Positions 34,601-43,203 of a DNA stretch of 64,000 nt are shown piece by piece. The notes under the pieces are model-generated. The model was not told where the DNA came from. It did not search any database and saw only the letters and a list, made by a program, of their open reading frames with translations. A program made the position numbers and the translations under genes. The stretch spans positions 15,810 through 79,809 of the forward strand of contig NZ_JBCMYF010000007.1 in the NCBI RefSeq assembly GCF_050483325.1. Direction: 5' to 3'. The stretch comes from Bacillus_P idriensis_A. Its GTDB lineage: Bacteria > Bacillota > Bacilli > Bacillales > Bacillaceae. Within the stretch, counting starts at the first letter, position 1; every line of letters starts with the position of its first letter.

Positions 34601-35098
34601 ACATTTGATTTCCCAAGGCAATCAAAGCTCCCGCACCGCTGTATATCCGATTACATCCGTCCAAAAGAAGACGGCAAACAAAGAGACTATGTCTCCTTCT
34701 TTGCCGTAACGGCCGGTAAAAAAGTGAGGGAAATTGCCAACCGCTTTAAAGAACAGGGTGATTACCTGAAGAGCCATGTGGTACAGGCACTGGCACTTGA
34801 GCTTGCTGAAGGATTAGCAGAACGGACTCACCAGCTGATCCGCGATCAATGGGGTTTTCCTGATTCTCCTGAGTTCACTATGGACCAGCGCTTTTCTGCC
34901 AAATACCAAGGTCAGCGCTTTTCCTTCGGATACCCTGCCTGTCCGAATCTGGATGACCAGGCAAAATTATTTGACCTCATTGCACCTGAAGATATCGGCG
35001 TGAACTTGACGGAGGGCTTTATGATGGAGCCGGAAGCTTCTGTAACGGCAATCGTAGTCGCTCATCCTGAAGCAAGATATTTCAATGTATTGAACTAA
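31679..35098 (+). CDS. metH: Cobalamin-dependent methionine synthase MetH
   Basis: 1139 residues from ATG 31679 (AAAGGAA upstream). All four modules are present: homocysteine domain (about 1-320, GLNCATGPE and GGCCGTTPAH zinc ligands), methyl-tetrahydrofolate pterin domain (about 335-600, GERTNVIGSRKF), cobalamin domain (about 625-860, DVHDIGKNLV with the cobalt-ligand His), and the SAM activation domain (about 880-1139, with RFSFGYPACP). It transfers methyl from folate to homocysteine using vitamin B12. B. subtilis lacks MetH and relies on MetE, so this marks a different lineage or gain. It is co-transcribed with yitJ under the S-box. Confidence 0.96.
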   Translation: MSDIKTQLEKKILVLDGAMGTMIQDANLSAADFGGEEYEGCNEYLTITAPEVIESIHDAYLEAKADIIETNTFGATKIVLDEYNLGHLAFELNKKAAEIAKKAAEKYSAPEWPRYVAGSMGPTTKTLSVTGGATFEELIENYEEQTLGLLAGGADLLLLETSQDLLNVKAGFLGIKRAFEQAGKEIPLMISGTIEPMGTTLAGQDIEAFFISLEHMKPLSVGLNCATGPEFMTDHIRTLSGMAHTAVSCYPNAGLPDEEGNYHESPRSLAQKVKGFAEQGWLNIVGGCCGTTPAHITAIADAVGELVPRSVPGRDPAHTVSGIDPLIYDDSMRPLFVGERTNVIGSRKFKRLIAEGKFEEAAEIARAQVKNGAHVIDICLADPDREELEDMEAFMQEITKKVKAPLVIDSTDENVIEKALSYSQGKVIINSINLEDGEERFDAVVPLIHKYGAAVVVGTIDEKGMALTAEQKLDIAVRSFELLTEKHGLNPSDIIFDPLVFPVGTGDAQYIGSAEETIKGIRLIKERLPQCLTILGVSNVSFGLPPVGREVLNAVYLYHCTQAGLDYAIVNTEKLERFASIPKEEIEMAETLLFNTNDDTLAAFTNHYRGKKKTVKKPVQSLPLEERLAQYVVEGTKEGLLADLEIALKEYAAPLDIINGPLMKGMAEVGELFNTNQLIVAEVLQSAEVMKASVSFLEPHMEKKDDSGKGKILLATVKGDVHDIGKNLVDIILSNNGYKVVDLGIKVTPQDLILAVKKENPDIVGLSGLLVKSAQQMVLTAQDLKEAEISVPIMVGGAALSRKFADGKIAPQYSGPVIYAKDAMDGLSLANRIRVDPSQFKKKDAVPERSAEKKATPAVTELLEKRAELTPSPYFQPEDCKRHIIKDIDLSHLIPYINMQMLIGHHLGLKGKVKEMLKNKDPKAVALKETIDELLKQGYAEKWFQPAAVYQFFPAESDGNSLHILDPETEKTLQTFDFPRQSKLPHRCISDYIRPKEDGKQRDYVSFFAVTAGKKVREIANRFKEQGDYLKSHVVQALALELAEGLAERTHQLIRDQWGFPDSPEFTMDQRFSAKYQGQRFSFGYPACPNLDDQAKLFDLIAPEDIGVNLTEGFMMEPEASVTAIVVAHPEARYFNVLN

Positions 35099-35121
35099 AA
35101 CTTCGGTTTTAGTTCTTTTTT
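35090..35121 (+). terminator. Terminator of yitJ-metH
   Basis: Perfect 10-bp stem GAACTAAAAC / GTTTTAGTTC with the stable TTCG tetraloop and six T residues. The metH stop codon lies inside the left arm. Confidence 0.95.
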
Positions 35122-35237
35122 CATTAAAATTTTTTACGTTTCATCTCATACACACAGGGAATATATTCTACATAACAGCTACATATTCAACAACCTTTTC
35201 ACCATACTAATTAAGATTAAACCATGGAGGGATTTGA

Positions 35238-36107
35238 ATGAGCCAAGATAGTCAAAACAAAAAAACAATGCCTGCACAGCATCAGGAGGTTCAGCCGGGG
35301 CATGAGAACTTAATGAACCCTCAGCCTGAGTTTGATGCACTTCAATATAAGGGCAGTGAGAAGCTGCTTGATAAGGTGGCTATTATTACAGGCGGAGATT
35401 CAGGTATAGGACGGGCCGTTGCTGTCCATTATGCAAAGGAAGGCGCTGACGTTGTCATTTCTTATTTGGACGAGCATGAGGATGCCAATGAAACAAAACG
35501 GCTTGTTGAACAGGAAGGCCGCAAATGCATTCTGATGCCTGGAGATATTGGAGAAGAATCATTCTGCGGAGAAATCGTATCTGAAACCGTGGGTCAGCTT
35601 GGAAAAATTGATATTCTTGTAAATAACGCAGCAGAACAGCATCCACAGGCGGGAATTGAGGAAATCTCAAAAGAACAGCTTGAACGGACGTTTAAAACAA
35701 ACATCTTCTCCTTCTTTTATATGACAAAAGCTGCCCTTCCACATATGAAGCAAGGCAGCAGCATTATCAATACATCTTCCATTACAGCCTATGCAGGGAA
35801 CGACCAGCTGATCGATTACTCATCAACGAAAGGCGCGATTACAGCCTTTACCAGATCTCTTTCCGCTTCTCTTGTTAAAAAAGGAATTCGGGTAAACGGA
35901 GTTGCGCCAGGTCCAATCTGGACTCCTCTGATACCATCTACCTTCGATGCAGAGAAAGTTTCAGAATTTGGAGCGGACACACCTATGGGACGTCCCGGTC
36001 AGCCTGACGAACTAGCACCAAGCTACGTTTTCCTTGCAAGCAATGATTCCACATATATTACAGGTCAGATGATTCATGTAAATGGCGGAAAAATCATTAA
36101 CGGATAA
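35238..36107 (+). CDS. Short-chain dehydrogenase/reductase (YhdF/YdaD-like)
   Basis: 289 residues. Classical SDR motifs: cofactor loop GGDSGIGRAVA (about 53), NNAAEQHP (about 130), catalytic Ser in NTSSITAYAG (about 181) and YSSTKGA (Tyr about 194, Lys about 198). The polar N-terminal extension of about 40 residues (PAQHQEVQPGHENLMNPQPE) is typical of general-stress SDRs such as B. subtilis YdaD and YhdF. Substrate unknown. GGAGGGA precedes the ATG. Single gene with its own terminator; neighbours give no pathway clue. Confidence 0.88.
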   Translation: MSQDSQNKKTMPAQHQEVQPGHENLMNPQPEFDALQYKGSEKLLDKVAIITGGDSGIGRAVAVHYAKEGADVVISYLDEHEDANETKRLVEQEGRKCILMPGDIGEESFCGEIVSETVGQLGKIDILVNNAAEQHPQAGIEEISKEQLERTFKTNIFSFFYMTKAALPHMKQGSSIINTSSITAYAGNDQLIDYSSTKGAITAFTRSLSASLVKKGIRVNGVAPGPIWTPLIPSTFDAEKVSEFGADTPMGRPGQPDELAPSYVFLASNDSTYITGQMIHVNGGKIING

Positions 36108-36117
36108 ACCTATTTTA

Positions 36118-36155
36118 GAACGTCCTGAATTTGCTGATTCAGGGCGTATTTTTGT
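36118..36155 (+). terminator. Terminator of the SDR gene
   Basis: ACGTCCTGAAT / ATTCAGGGCGT (one G-U pair) with a six-base loop, then ATTTTTG. Confidence 0.85.
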
Positions 36156-36248
36156 TTGAAAATTTTTTTCTCTTTATATAAATGTGTGAATGACCGCTAC
36201 TTTTTTGAAAGCGCATACATATAATGTATCAGAAAGGGGGGAAAATCA

Positions 36249-36431
36249 ATGGACCGTTTAATTTTCTTGTTCTTGGCTGCCATTCTTGCCGGCTTTGCTT
36301 TACTTGAACTGTCATTACCTGCATTCTTAGCTTTCTTAGCGCCTTTTATAACTTTCGTTGGCACTTTATCAATTTTAGTATTTTCTTTAGTACTGATCTT
36401 TAAAGCATTCAAAGCTTTATTTAAAAAATAG
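36249..36431 (+). CDS. Small hydrophobic membrane peptide, 60 residues
   Basis: AAAGGGGGG lies eight bases before ATG 36249. The product is almost wholly hydrophobic, with two predicted helices (about 3-25 and 28-52) and a basic tail FKAFKALFKK. There is no signal-peptide cleavage site. It has its own terminator. I do not recognise the family; shape and cationic tail would fit a membrane-anchored stress peptide, a holin-like peptide or a type I toxin, none of which is supported further. Confidence 0.68.
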   Translation: MDRLIFLFLAAILAGFALLELSLPAFLAFLAPFITFVGTLSILVFSLVLIFKAFKALFKK

Positions 36432-36435
36432 CGGG

Positions 36436-36466
36436 AAACCGGCAGATTATTTGCCGGTTTTTTTAG
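36436..36466 (+). terminator. Terminator of the 60-residue peptide gene
   Basis: Perfect 9-bp stem AAACCGGCA / TGCCGGTTT, seven-base loop, then TTTT. Confidence 0.9.
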
Positions 36467-36590
36467 TTTTTATTTCACTTTACGCTGCCGCTCTCCATAA
36501 ATAGGCTAACATAATTCCTCCTCCGGCATACCTTAACTCTGAGACATGAAAATGCTCATCAACAAGATTTAACAATAGGAGGAATTTTTA

Positions 36591-36725
36591 ATGGGTAAAG
36601 ACGGAGGAAATTGCGGCGGCGGCTATAACAGCGGTTTCGCATTAATTATCGTATTGTTTATTTTATTGATTATCATCGGTGCTTCTTTTGTAGGCGGCGC
36701 AGGCTACGGCCCTGGCTATTGCTGA
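36591..36725 (+). CDS. YjcZ-family sporulation-type peptide, 44 residues
   Basis: ATAGGAGGAA precedes ATG 36591. The product is MGKDGGNCGGGYNSGFALII followed by a single hydrophobic helix (VLFILLIIIGASF) and a Gly/Tyr-rich end GGAGYGPGYC. This Gly-Cys-Tyr head plus one transmembrane helix and short Gly-rich tail is the signature of the YjcZ/YrzQ-like family annotated as sporulation proteins in Bacillaceae. Exact function is unknown. It ends at a strong terminator. Confidence 0.85.
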   Translation: MGKDGGNCGGGYNSGFALIIVLFILLIIIGASFVGGAGYGPGYC

Positions 36726-36737
36726 TGACAGGTGAAC

Positions 36738-36767
36738 GGCTTCCCTTATAGGGGAAGCCTTTTTTTG
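36738..36767 (+). terminator. Terminator of the YjcZ-like gene
   Basis: GGCTTCCC / GGGAAGCC stem followed by seven T residues. Confidence 0.93.
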
Positions 36768-36806
36768 TATAAGAAAACGCATGAATACCGATGTATCCAT
36801 GCGTTT
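36768..36806 (-). terminator. Terminator of ppaC
   Basis: Minus strand AAACGCATG / CATGCGTTT stem with a 14-base loop, then TCTTAT; the T-tract is weak. Confidence 0.7.
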
Positions 36807-36810
36807 CAGC

Positions 36811-37749
36811 TTAAACTTGTGCACTTGTCAAAATGTCTGTAATAACAGGTACGATTTGTTTTTTGCGGGAAACTACGCCTTTTAAAACAGCTGTGTTGTC
36901 CACAAGTTTCACATCATATGCCTGTTCTACAGCACGTGTTTCGCGTCCAAGAGCGAGTGCTACCGAATCATTGATTAAAATATCTGTTACGACAAAAATG
37001 AATAAATCTAACTCTTTTTCAGCGATAACAGCGGAAATCAAGGCTTCAATTTCCTCTTTATGAATGAAAACATCGTTAGGATCTACAGCGTTCACTTGCG
37101 CAATTTCTACTTTATAGTTGCCCATAGAAAATTCCTTAGCATCAAGTGAAATCAGCTCAGCCACTGTTTTGCCGCTTAAGTCAGCACCTGCTTTAAGCAT
37201 ATCAAGACCATAGACCTCAGCATCTACTCCTGCAATTTCAGCTAATTCACGCGCAGCTGCTATATCCTGATCTGTGCATGTAGGTGATTTAAACAATAGT
37301 GAATCTGAAATAATCGCAGAAAGCATTAATCCAGCAATTTCTTTAGGAATGCTGATTCCATTTTCTTTGTACAATTTGTTTAAAATGGTTGCTGTGCAGC
37401 CTACTGGCTCTGCTCGATAATACAAAGGATCACTTGTTTCAAAATTCGCAATGCGATGATGATCAATCACTTCAAGCACTCGAACATCGTCAATGTCACT
37501 TACACTTTGCTGGCGCTCGTTATGGTCGACTAAAATAACCTGGCTGACTTCATTTGCAACTGTTTCTACAAAGCGGGGAGTTTCAATCCCAAAAGCTGTT
37601 AAAGCGAACTGAGTTTCACCATTGATTTCACCTAAGCGCACAGGCTCAGCATCTAAACCAAGCTTTGTTTTAAGATCAGCATACGCAATGGCAGAGCATA
37701 TTGTATCTGTATCTGGATTTTTATGACCAAAGATTAAAACTTTTTCCAT
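36811..37749 (-). CDS. ppaC: Manganese-dependent inorganic pyrophosphatase PpaC
   Basis: 312 residues, family II pyrophosphatase of the DHH superfamily. Metal-binding motifs: FGHKNPDTDTICSA (about 7), VDHNE (about 74) and the DHH motif in EVIDHHRIANF (about 97), then the C-terminal SRKKQ substrate loop (about 297). It hydrolyses pyrophosphate in the cytoplasm and pulls biosynthetic reactions forward. Single gene between the YjcZ-like gene and the kinase. Well conserved and certainly functional by motif. Confidence 0.96.
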   Translation of the reverse strand: MEKVLIFGHKNPDTDTICSAIAYADLKTKLGLDAEPVRLGEINGETQFALTAFGIETPRFVETVANEVSQVILVDHNERQQSVSDIDDVRVLEVIDHHRIANFETSDPLYYRAEPVGCTATILNKLYKENGISIPKEIAGLMLSAIISDSLLFKSPTCTDQDIAAARELAEIAGVDAEVYGLDMLKAGADLSGKTVAELISLDAKEFSMGNYKVEIAQVNAVDPNDVFIHKEEIEALISAVIAEKELDLFIFVVTDILINDSVALALGRETRAVEQAYDVKLVDNTAVLKGVVSRKKQIVPVITDILTSAQV

Positions 37750-37894
37750 TTAAAAAACTCCTTTGCTGTAAATACTCTAGAATTTTTGCCGCATCAAGGG
37801 GCGTATATTTTCTTATTTTAACAGAAAATTGTGCTGATCACTGTCTAATTTTTAAAAGTTTATTAAAGATACACCTTATTATTAACCGTTTTGC

Positions 37895-38677
37895 TTACTT
37901 TTTCAAGTACGGCCTTATGACTGCAAGCAGCTTTTGCTTTTCATGAGGCGGAATGGATTCTGAAAGTCTTGCTGCAGCTAATGGCAGTTCCCACGCATAA
38001 TACTCCTCAGCAGTGAATGTACGATGTTTTTTATATTCTCGAATATACAGCATGCACAACCATTTGCGGATGAACCCCATAATGGCATCATTCGTGTTCA
38101 ATCCGCCAAACCTTAAAATCAGAATAGTCCGGGCAAGATCAGCCATAGGATGCCCGCACACCGCATCAGCCCAATCAATCACTGCAGAATTGCCGGCAGA
38201 GATTACTATATTATCTGGGTGAAAATCCCCGTGACAAAGCTGTTTTCCAGAGGAAAGAGAAGCTAAATGGTCCACTATCGCTGTCTTTTCTGTATCAGAA
38301 AGACTTGAAGCATGGATTTTCATTGCAATAGAACTCTTCTGGTTTTTTAGAGATTCTGCGGGTTTTTCATGGATATCAGCATGAAGCCTTGCCATCCTCT
38401 TCAAACCCTGTATTGCTCGTGAAGGACTTTTCATCATTTCAGCTGTTAACGGCTGGCCTGCTGCTTTTTCAAAAACAATTCCTTCTTTACCGTCAATGGT
38501 CACAATCTCATAAGCTTTTGGAACGCTGAGGCCGATTTCAGTCAAGTATCTATTCACTTCAAATTCGTAACGAATAGCTGCTGAATCATATCTATACATC
38601 TTAACAGCCTTATCTTTTCCGTAAGAATACGTAATAGCTGTCGAGCCTTCGCCGATCAAATCCATCTCCTCAAACAT
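37895..38677 (-). CDS. Aminoglycoside-phosphotransferase-fold kinase
   Basis: 260 residues, protein-kinase-like fold. The catalytic loop is LCHGDFHPDNIVI (His149, Asp151, Asn156) and the metal Asp is in VIDWADAVCGHP (Asp168); an N-terminal glycine loop GEGSTA starts at 10. Family members phosphorylate small molecules such as choline, homoserine, fructosamine or aminoglycosides. The start overlaps the stop of the TPR gene by one base (TAATG), so the two are one transcript with coupled translation. It is not evidence of antibiotic resistance; substrate cannot be read from sequence. Confidence 0.82.
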   Translation of the reverse strand: MFEEMDLIGEGSTAITYSYGKDKAVKMYRYDSAAIRYEFEVNRYLTEIGLSVPKAYEIVTIDGKEGIVFEKAAGQPLTAEMMKSPSRAIQGLKRMARLHADIHEKPAESLKNQKSSIAMKIHASSLSDTEKTAIVDHLASLSSGKQLCHGDFHPDNIVISAGNSAVIDWADAVCGHPMADLARTILILRFGGLNTNDAIMGFIRKWLCMLYIREYKKHRTFTAEEYYAWELPLAAARLSESIPPHEKQKLLAVIRPYLKK

Positions 38678-41600
38678 TATCTTTTCATCAGCGGATTTAT
38701 CGGAAAATATCCCGCTTCTTTCAGTGATTCTAAATCTTCGTCATCGTCTGCCATCTCAGTGAAAATAAATTCTTCATCAAGCTCATAAAGAGCCTCCAGC
38801 TGCACGGCAGATTCTTTGTATTTTCCCAGAGCTGAAAGATAACAAGCTCTGTTATACAAACTGATTAAATCCTCAGGCTCTATTGAGATAGCTTTCTCAA
38901 CGGCTTCAAGTGCTTGTCCTGGTTTATGCTGATGCCGGTAAATCAGTCCGAGCTGATTGTAATTGTCATGATCATTCGGATTTAAATTGATAGCATGCAG
39001 GATCGTTTCTTCTGCTTTGCTGTACTGTTCTATAGCTTCATAGACTCTGGCCAAGTGGAAGTATCCTTTTTCAACAGCAGGCTCGATTTTCACTGCACGC
39101 ATGAGAGCTTGTTCTGATTCTTCCAATTCTCCAAGTTCAAGCAAGGCTATTCCAAGGACAACGAGATAATCGGGATCCTCATTTTCTTCAAGCAGCGTTT
39201 CAATAACGCTGCATGCCCCCGACAAGTACTTAACAGCTTTTTTCTCCGGGACATTTCCGAATTCATTTATATAAAGGACAGCCAGCTTGAAGGCAGCGTC
39301 AGTCTCCCACTGATAGCGGAGCCACTGTTCCAGAATTTTAATGGCATCTTCCGCTAATCCCGCATCCAAGTGAAATTCGACATACCACATAAGGGCTGTA
39401 ACATTTTCCCGGTCATGTTTCAATGCCTCTTCATAAAGGCCAATCAGTGTTCCAAATTTCAGGCTCATCTTCGAAAAATTCGTGAACCGCTTCAGCCAGC
39501 CTTTTTGTTCTTCCATCTCTTCGTATGCATCACGCATAGATTGCATTTGCCGTTCATATGCAGCAGCTGCATTCATGAAGACAATGCTTTTTTCTTCACC
39601 TGCAAGCTTCATTTTTTTTATTTCATTTTCAAGTTTATGCATGGACTTTGTGCCAATCATCATTTCAATCCACGTTTCATATAGAAGCTTATTCTCCTGA
39701 TTTTCCATAATCAGTGTGAGGAGCTGGGATTTTGCTTGTTTCATTTTTCCCTGCTTCATCCAGAGCTTGACTTGATGATGAAGGATTTGCAATTGGGCTG
39801 GCGCAAGGGCAAATGCCTTGTTCAAATTTTCTTCTTCTTCTTTCAGATTTCCAAGCTTTCCGTGAATATGGGCAAGGGCATCATGGAGGAAGGCTTTTTC
39901 AACATTCGCCCTTAATAGAAGCTCTTTAAACGCTTCAATTTCCGGCTGAAGTTCAAGAACCTCGAGCAGCGCTTCGACCGAAACACAATAAGGGTCCGCT
40001 TCAAAGGCAGACAGCAGGTATCTCTTTTCTGATTTCCTGTCCTCTCTGGCATTTGCGATACCCGCAAGGTCAAGCATCGCCTGCTCATGTGCAGGATCAA
40101 GCTCAAGCACCCGTTTATACTGTTTTTCTGCCTCGCGATAATCTTCTTGTTTAAAAGCAATCTCCCCAAGCCGGTAAAACGGAAGAATATCCTCCTTATT
40201 TAAGGCAGCGGCCTGATTTAAATACTGTTTCGCCTTATCCAAAAGACCCTCTGACTCATATAAACAGCCGATATAGCTGATCAGAAGAAATTCGTCTATT
40301 TTTCCTTCTCTTAAGCTTTCTAAAAATTTAATTCCCCGGCGTGAGTACGGCGTTTCAGAGACGAGATCAACATAGATCTCAATGGCTTCCCCAATATCGG
40401 CATCCGCAAATAAAATTCCTTTTTCTGCATAAGAAAGTGCGAGATCTATATGTGAGTCTTTTTCTTTCATTTCTGCGCTTGCGGCGAACATCAGCTTTCC
40501 TGCGTTGATAAGAAATTCACTGTCTTCCTGGAATTGTTCGTAATAGCAGTGAATGGCTTTGAAAAATTGATCTGTTTTTCCTTCCTCTTTATAAAGAGCG
40601 GCTAGAGAAATACGCGCATACACATCTTTCGGATCGAGCTCTTCAGCCTGCATAAAAAATTGTCTGGCCCGAACAAGTTCCCCGGCACGTTCAGATATAT
40701 CTCCCGCTTCATGGAGGAGCATCTGTTTGTCTTTTGCAGCTGCAATCCCCTGTTTTAGGATCTCTTTCGCTTTAGAAACATCTTCGTAAACGATTTCGTA
40801 AAGCCCTGAAAGCTCTTTATATGCAAGCGGCACTTCCGGATCGAGTGCTATTGCAGTCTGAAAACCTCTTCTTGCAAGCTTATATTTCCCTAATTCTTTA
40901 TCGCACCTTGCCCGCTGAAACCACACATACCCGTCCTCCTTCTCACTTTTTAAGAAAGAGTGGAAGAGATTTCTGGCTTTTTCAAACTCGTTCATTTCCA
41001 TTAAAATAAGTCCATGGTTAATCAGTGAAAAAGCATCATCTTCATTAATGTCCATCGCAATCTCTGAATATCTCAATGCTTCCTGAACACGGTCCCGATT
41101 GAGTTCAGTCAGAGCGAGATATCCCCACAGGATATGATCATCCGGTTCTGATTTCAATGCTTCCTTAAATGCCTCATATGCACCATCATAATCATCCTTG
41201 TTATAGCTTATTCTGCCTTTTGCATACCAATAAGCCGCCAAATACTGTTTGAATGGAAGCTGCTCCAAGTACTCCAATGCACGCTCATCGTTTTTTATGC
41301 TGAAATAAGCCATGGCAGCAGAAAGACTGCGGTATTCAGATTCCTTAGAATGCTCAAAGACATACATGGCAGCTGAATCCAGTATTTCTTCTGCCACTAT
41401 TCCGGGAAGATATTTAATGACGCAGGCTGCAACAGCCATATTGTGAAGATTATCTTTTAGAAAGGCTTGTTCATCAACACTCAGCTGCTTGTTCGAGACC
41501 TCGGTCATTGAAAAAAGCTTTACTGCTAATTCGTGTTCATGTAGAGATAATACATTCAATTTATCAGCTTCTTTTTCAGGAAGAACGGCTACAGATAAGA

Positions 41601-42903
41601 CTCCATTGTTCCCATATTCCTGCTCAAAATCTTCATACGAGACTTCATGGGCGGTTCTGAGATTTGGATCCTGAACGTGGAAAACATTCAAATTGTCATC
41701 ATATCCCGCAAGCAATTGAACATGGGAGGTTGTTGGATAATCGATATTGATCATAACGGCCGCATCCAGATCAATCATCGTTTTTAAAATGTCAGGATTC
41801 CCCAAAAAATACCTGCTTGTAAACTCTTTTTCTTCGAAGTACTCAATCATTTTAGATAACTTTGAACCTGTAGCATGAAAGACTGATTCTGCAATTTCAT
41901 CTTGTGTATATCTCTTGCCGAACATACTGAAAATCATTTCTGCACATGCAGGAACACAATAATTATATTTTTGCACGACCGGCTTGAAGTTCACCGTTTT
42001 AGAAGCATGGTCTGCCCGGCCGGTAAAATTTTTATAATGGGATTCTTTATTAAATTCAATATGCTCCGCTAAAAACACCTCAAGCTTGTCAAATTCTTTC
42101 TGCTCGTATAAGGAATCAGCCATGTAATACTCGGCCATTCTCTTATATTCATGAAAAGGAGTAAGCGAATGCAGCTCTGAAATCGCCATTTTCATATCCT
42201 TCCAGAACTTCTGTTTATAGCACAGCCTGATTTTTTCAACGATCAGCTTTGGAAAATCCGGATAAAGGGATAAGCCTTCTTCTAAGGTGATTCGAGCTTG
42301 TTCTGCGTCTCCCTGAAGCGCATGATGCTGAACAAGCAGCAAGTAGGCGTTCAGACCATCTTTTTCATCTTTCTTGCCGGCCTCTAAGCATTTCAAAGCC
42401 TTGTCCCAATCTCCGCTTTGCAAAAAGTAATACGCCCAGAGCATTTCTGCCGGATCACTGGAAGCTTCATCACATTTTTTCATATATTGAAACGCTGCCT
42501 TTAATCGCCGCATCCCCATAAGTGCACTTGCCATTGTGAAATAAAGCTTTTCCTTCCATTCATCAGTGAGTTCCTGCTTTTCTATTTCTTTTAATAATTC
42601 TTCAGCCTCTATCAGCTTGTTCTCATCAATAAGCTGCTGGCAATACCAAATAGCCGTCAGAGGAGATTTTAATCTCCGATAGCTGTCTCTTATCATGATT
42701 CCGCCAAGCTGCTCCATTAATGATGCATCTATAACCTGAAGAAAATATTTTAATTGGCTTTCATCTTTGTAAGATCGGATAAACTTTCGAAAGCGTGAAA
42801 GCTTATTCTCCTCCACAACTTCACTGTATTCTTTCAAAAAGTGCTTTATTGCTTCTGAATAGTCATGTTTTTTCAGCGTTTCTTCTATGTATGATAGATT
42901 CAT
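38677..42903 (-). CDS. Giant TPR protein with embedded C39-like peptidase domain
   Basis: 1408 residues, no signal peptide or membrane helix, so cytoplasmic. Residues about 1-290 are helical repeats; about 305-445 resemble a C39-like papain-fold domain with Cys316 in YNYCVPACAEM, His394 in TTSHVQLLAGYDD and Asp412 in VQDPN, a complete apparent triad; about 470-1395 are TPR arrays (examples ALKSEPDDHILWGYLALTEL, ALDPEVPLAYKELSGLYE, ELDPAHEQAMLDLAGIA). C39 domains usually process leader peptides of bacteriocins within ABC exporters; a soluble scaffold version is unusual. The gene is followed by a coupled APH-fold kinase. GAGGGG precedes the ATG. Role unknown; candidate for substrate-recruiting protease or pseudo-protease scaffold. 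Confidence 0.82.
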   Translation of the reverse strand: MNLSYIEETLKKHDYSEAIKHFLKEYSEVVEENKLSRFRKFIRSYKDESQLKYFLQVIDASLMEQLGGIMIRDSYRRLKSPLTAIWYCQQLIDENKLIEAEELLKEIEKQELTDEWKEKLYFTMASALMGMRRLKAAFQYMKKCDEASSDPAEMLWAYYFLQSGDWDKALKCLEAGKKDEKDGLNAYLLLVQHHALQGDAEQARITLEEGLSLYPDFPKLIVEKIRLCYKQKFWKDMKMAISELHSLTPFHEYKRMAEYYMADSLYEQKEFDKLEVFLAEHIEFNKESHYKNFTGRADHASKTVNFKPVVQKYNYCVPACAEMIFSMFGKRYTQDEIAESVFHATGSKLSKMIEYFEEKEFTSRYFLGNPDILKTMIDLDAAVMINIDYPTTSHVQLLAGYDDNLNVFHVQDPNLRTAHEVSYEDFEQEYGNNGVLSVAVLPEKEADKLNVLSLHEHELAVKLFSMTEVSNKQLSVDEQAFLKDNLHNMAVAACVIKYLPGIVAEEILDSAAMYVFEHSKESEYRSLSAAMAYFSIKNDERALEYLEQLPFKQYLAAYWYAKGRISYNKDDYDGAYEAFKEALKSEPDDHILWGYLALTELNRDRVQEALRYSEIAMDINEDDAFSLINHGLILMEMNEFEKARNLFHSFLKSEKEDGYVWFQRARCDKELGKYKLARRGFQTAIALDPEVPLAYKELSGLYEIVYEDVSKAKEILKQGIAAAKDKQMLLHEAGDISERAGELVRARQFFMQAEELDPKDVYARISLAALYKEEGKTDQFFKAIHCYYEQFQEDSEFLINAGKLMFAASAEMKEKDSHIDLALSYAEKGILFADADIGEAIEIYVDLVSETPYSRRGIKFLESLREGKIDEFLLISYIGCLYESEGLLDKAKQYLNQAAALNKEDILPFYRLGEIAFKQEDYREAEKQYKRVLELDPAHEQAMLDLAGIANAREDRKSEKRYLLSAFEADPYCVSVEALLEVLELQPEIEAFKELLLRANVEKAFLHDALAHIHGKLGNLKEEEENLNKAFALAPAQLQILHHQVKLWMKQGKMKQAKSQLLTLIMENQENKLLYETWIEMMIGTKSMHKLENEIKKMKLAGEEKSIVFMNAAAAYERQMQSMRDAYEEMEEQKGWLKRFTNFSKMSLKFGTLIGLYEEALKHDRENVTALMWYVEFHLDAGLAEDAIKILEQWLRYQWETDAAFKLAVLYINEFGNVPEKKAVKYLSGACSVIETLLEENEDPDYLVVLGIALLELGELEESEQALMRAVKIEPAVEKGYFHLARVYEAIEQYSKAEETILHAINLNPNDHDNYNQLGLIYRHQHKPGQALEAVEKAISIEPEDLISLYNRACYLSALGKYKESAVQLEALYELDEEFIFTEMADDDEDLESLKEAGYFPINPLMKR

Positions 42904-43203
42904 ATTTACCCCTCGCCGGATTATTCAAAATATTTATTTGTTCTTTTTTAATATACTTTGTTTTATATGTTTTGTAAGCCATTTTCTAACAGAAAACCTG
43001 CACGTTTCTTTGCAGATTTTCAGCTTATTATTATTGGAGGTGAGAAGACATTACTTTAACAAAATAAGGCCAATGGAATCCTTCGTTTCTCTCATTTTGA
43101 ATGTATAAATAGTCATTTGCCTATAAATTTTTTTTCAGTACACAGGATTTTCAAAAAAGGAGTGTAATATATTCACTTAACTGAAAGATGGAGTGTGAGG
43201 ATC

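Noticed and set aside
37895..38677. Aminoglycoside resistance gene
   Set aside because: Only the broad kinase fold is shared; no signature of a known resistance enzyme, and the gene is coupled to a TPR protein in a chromosomal context.
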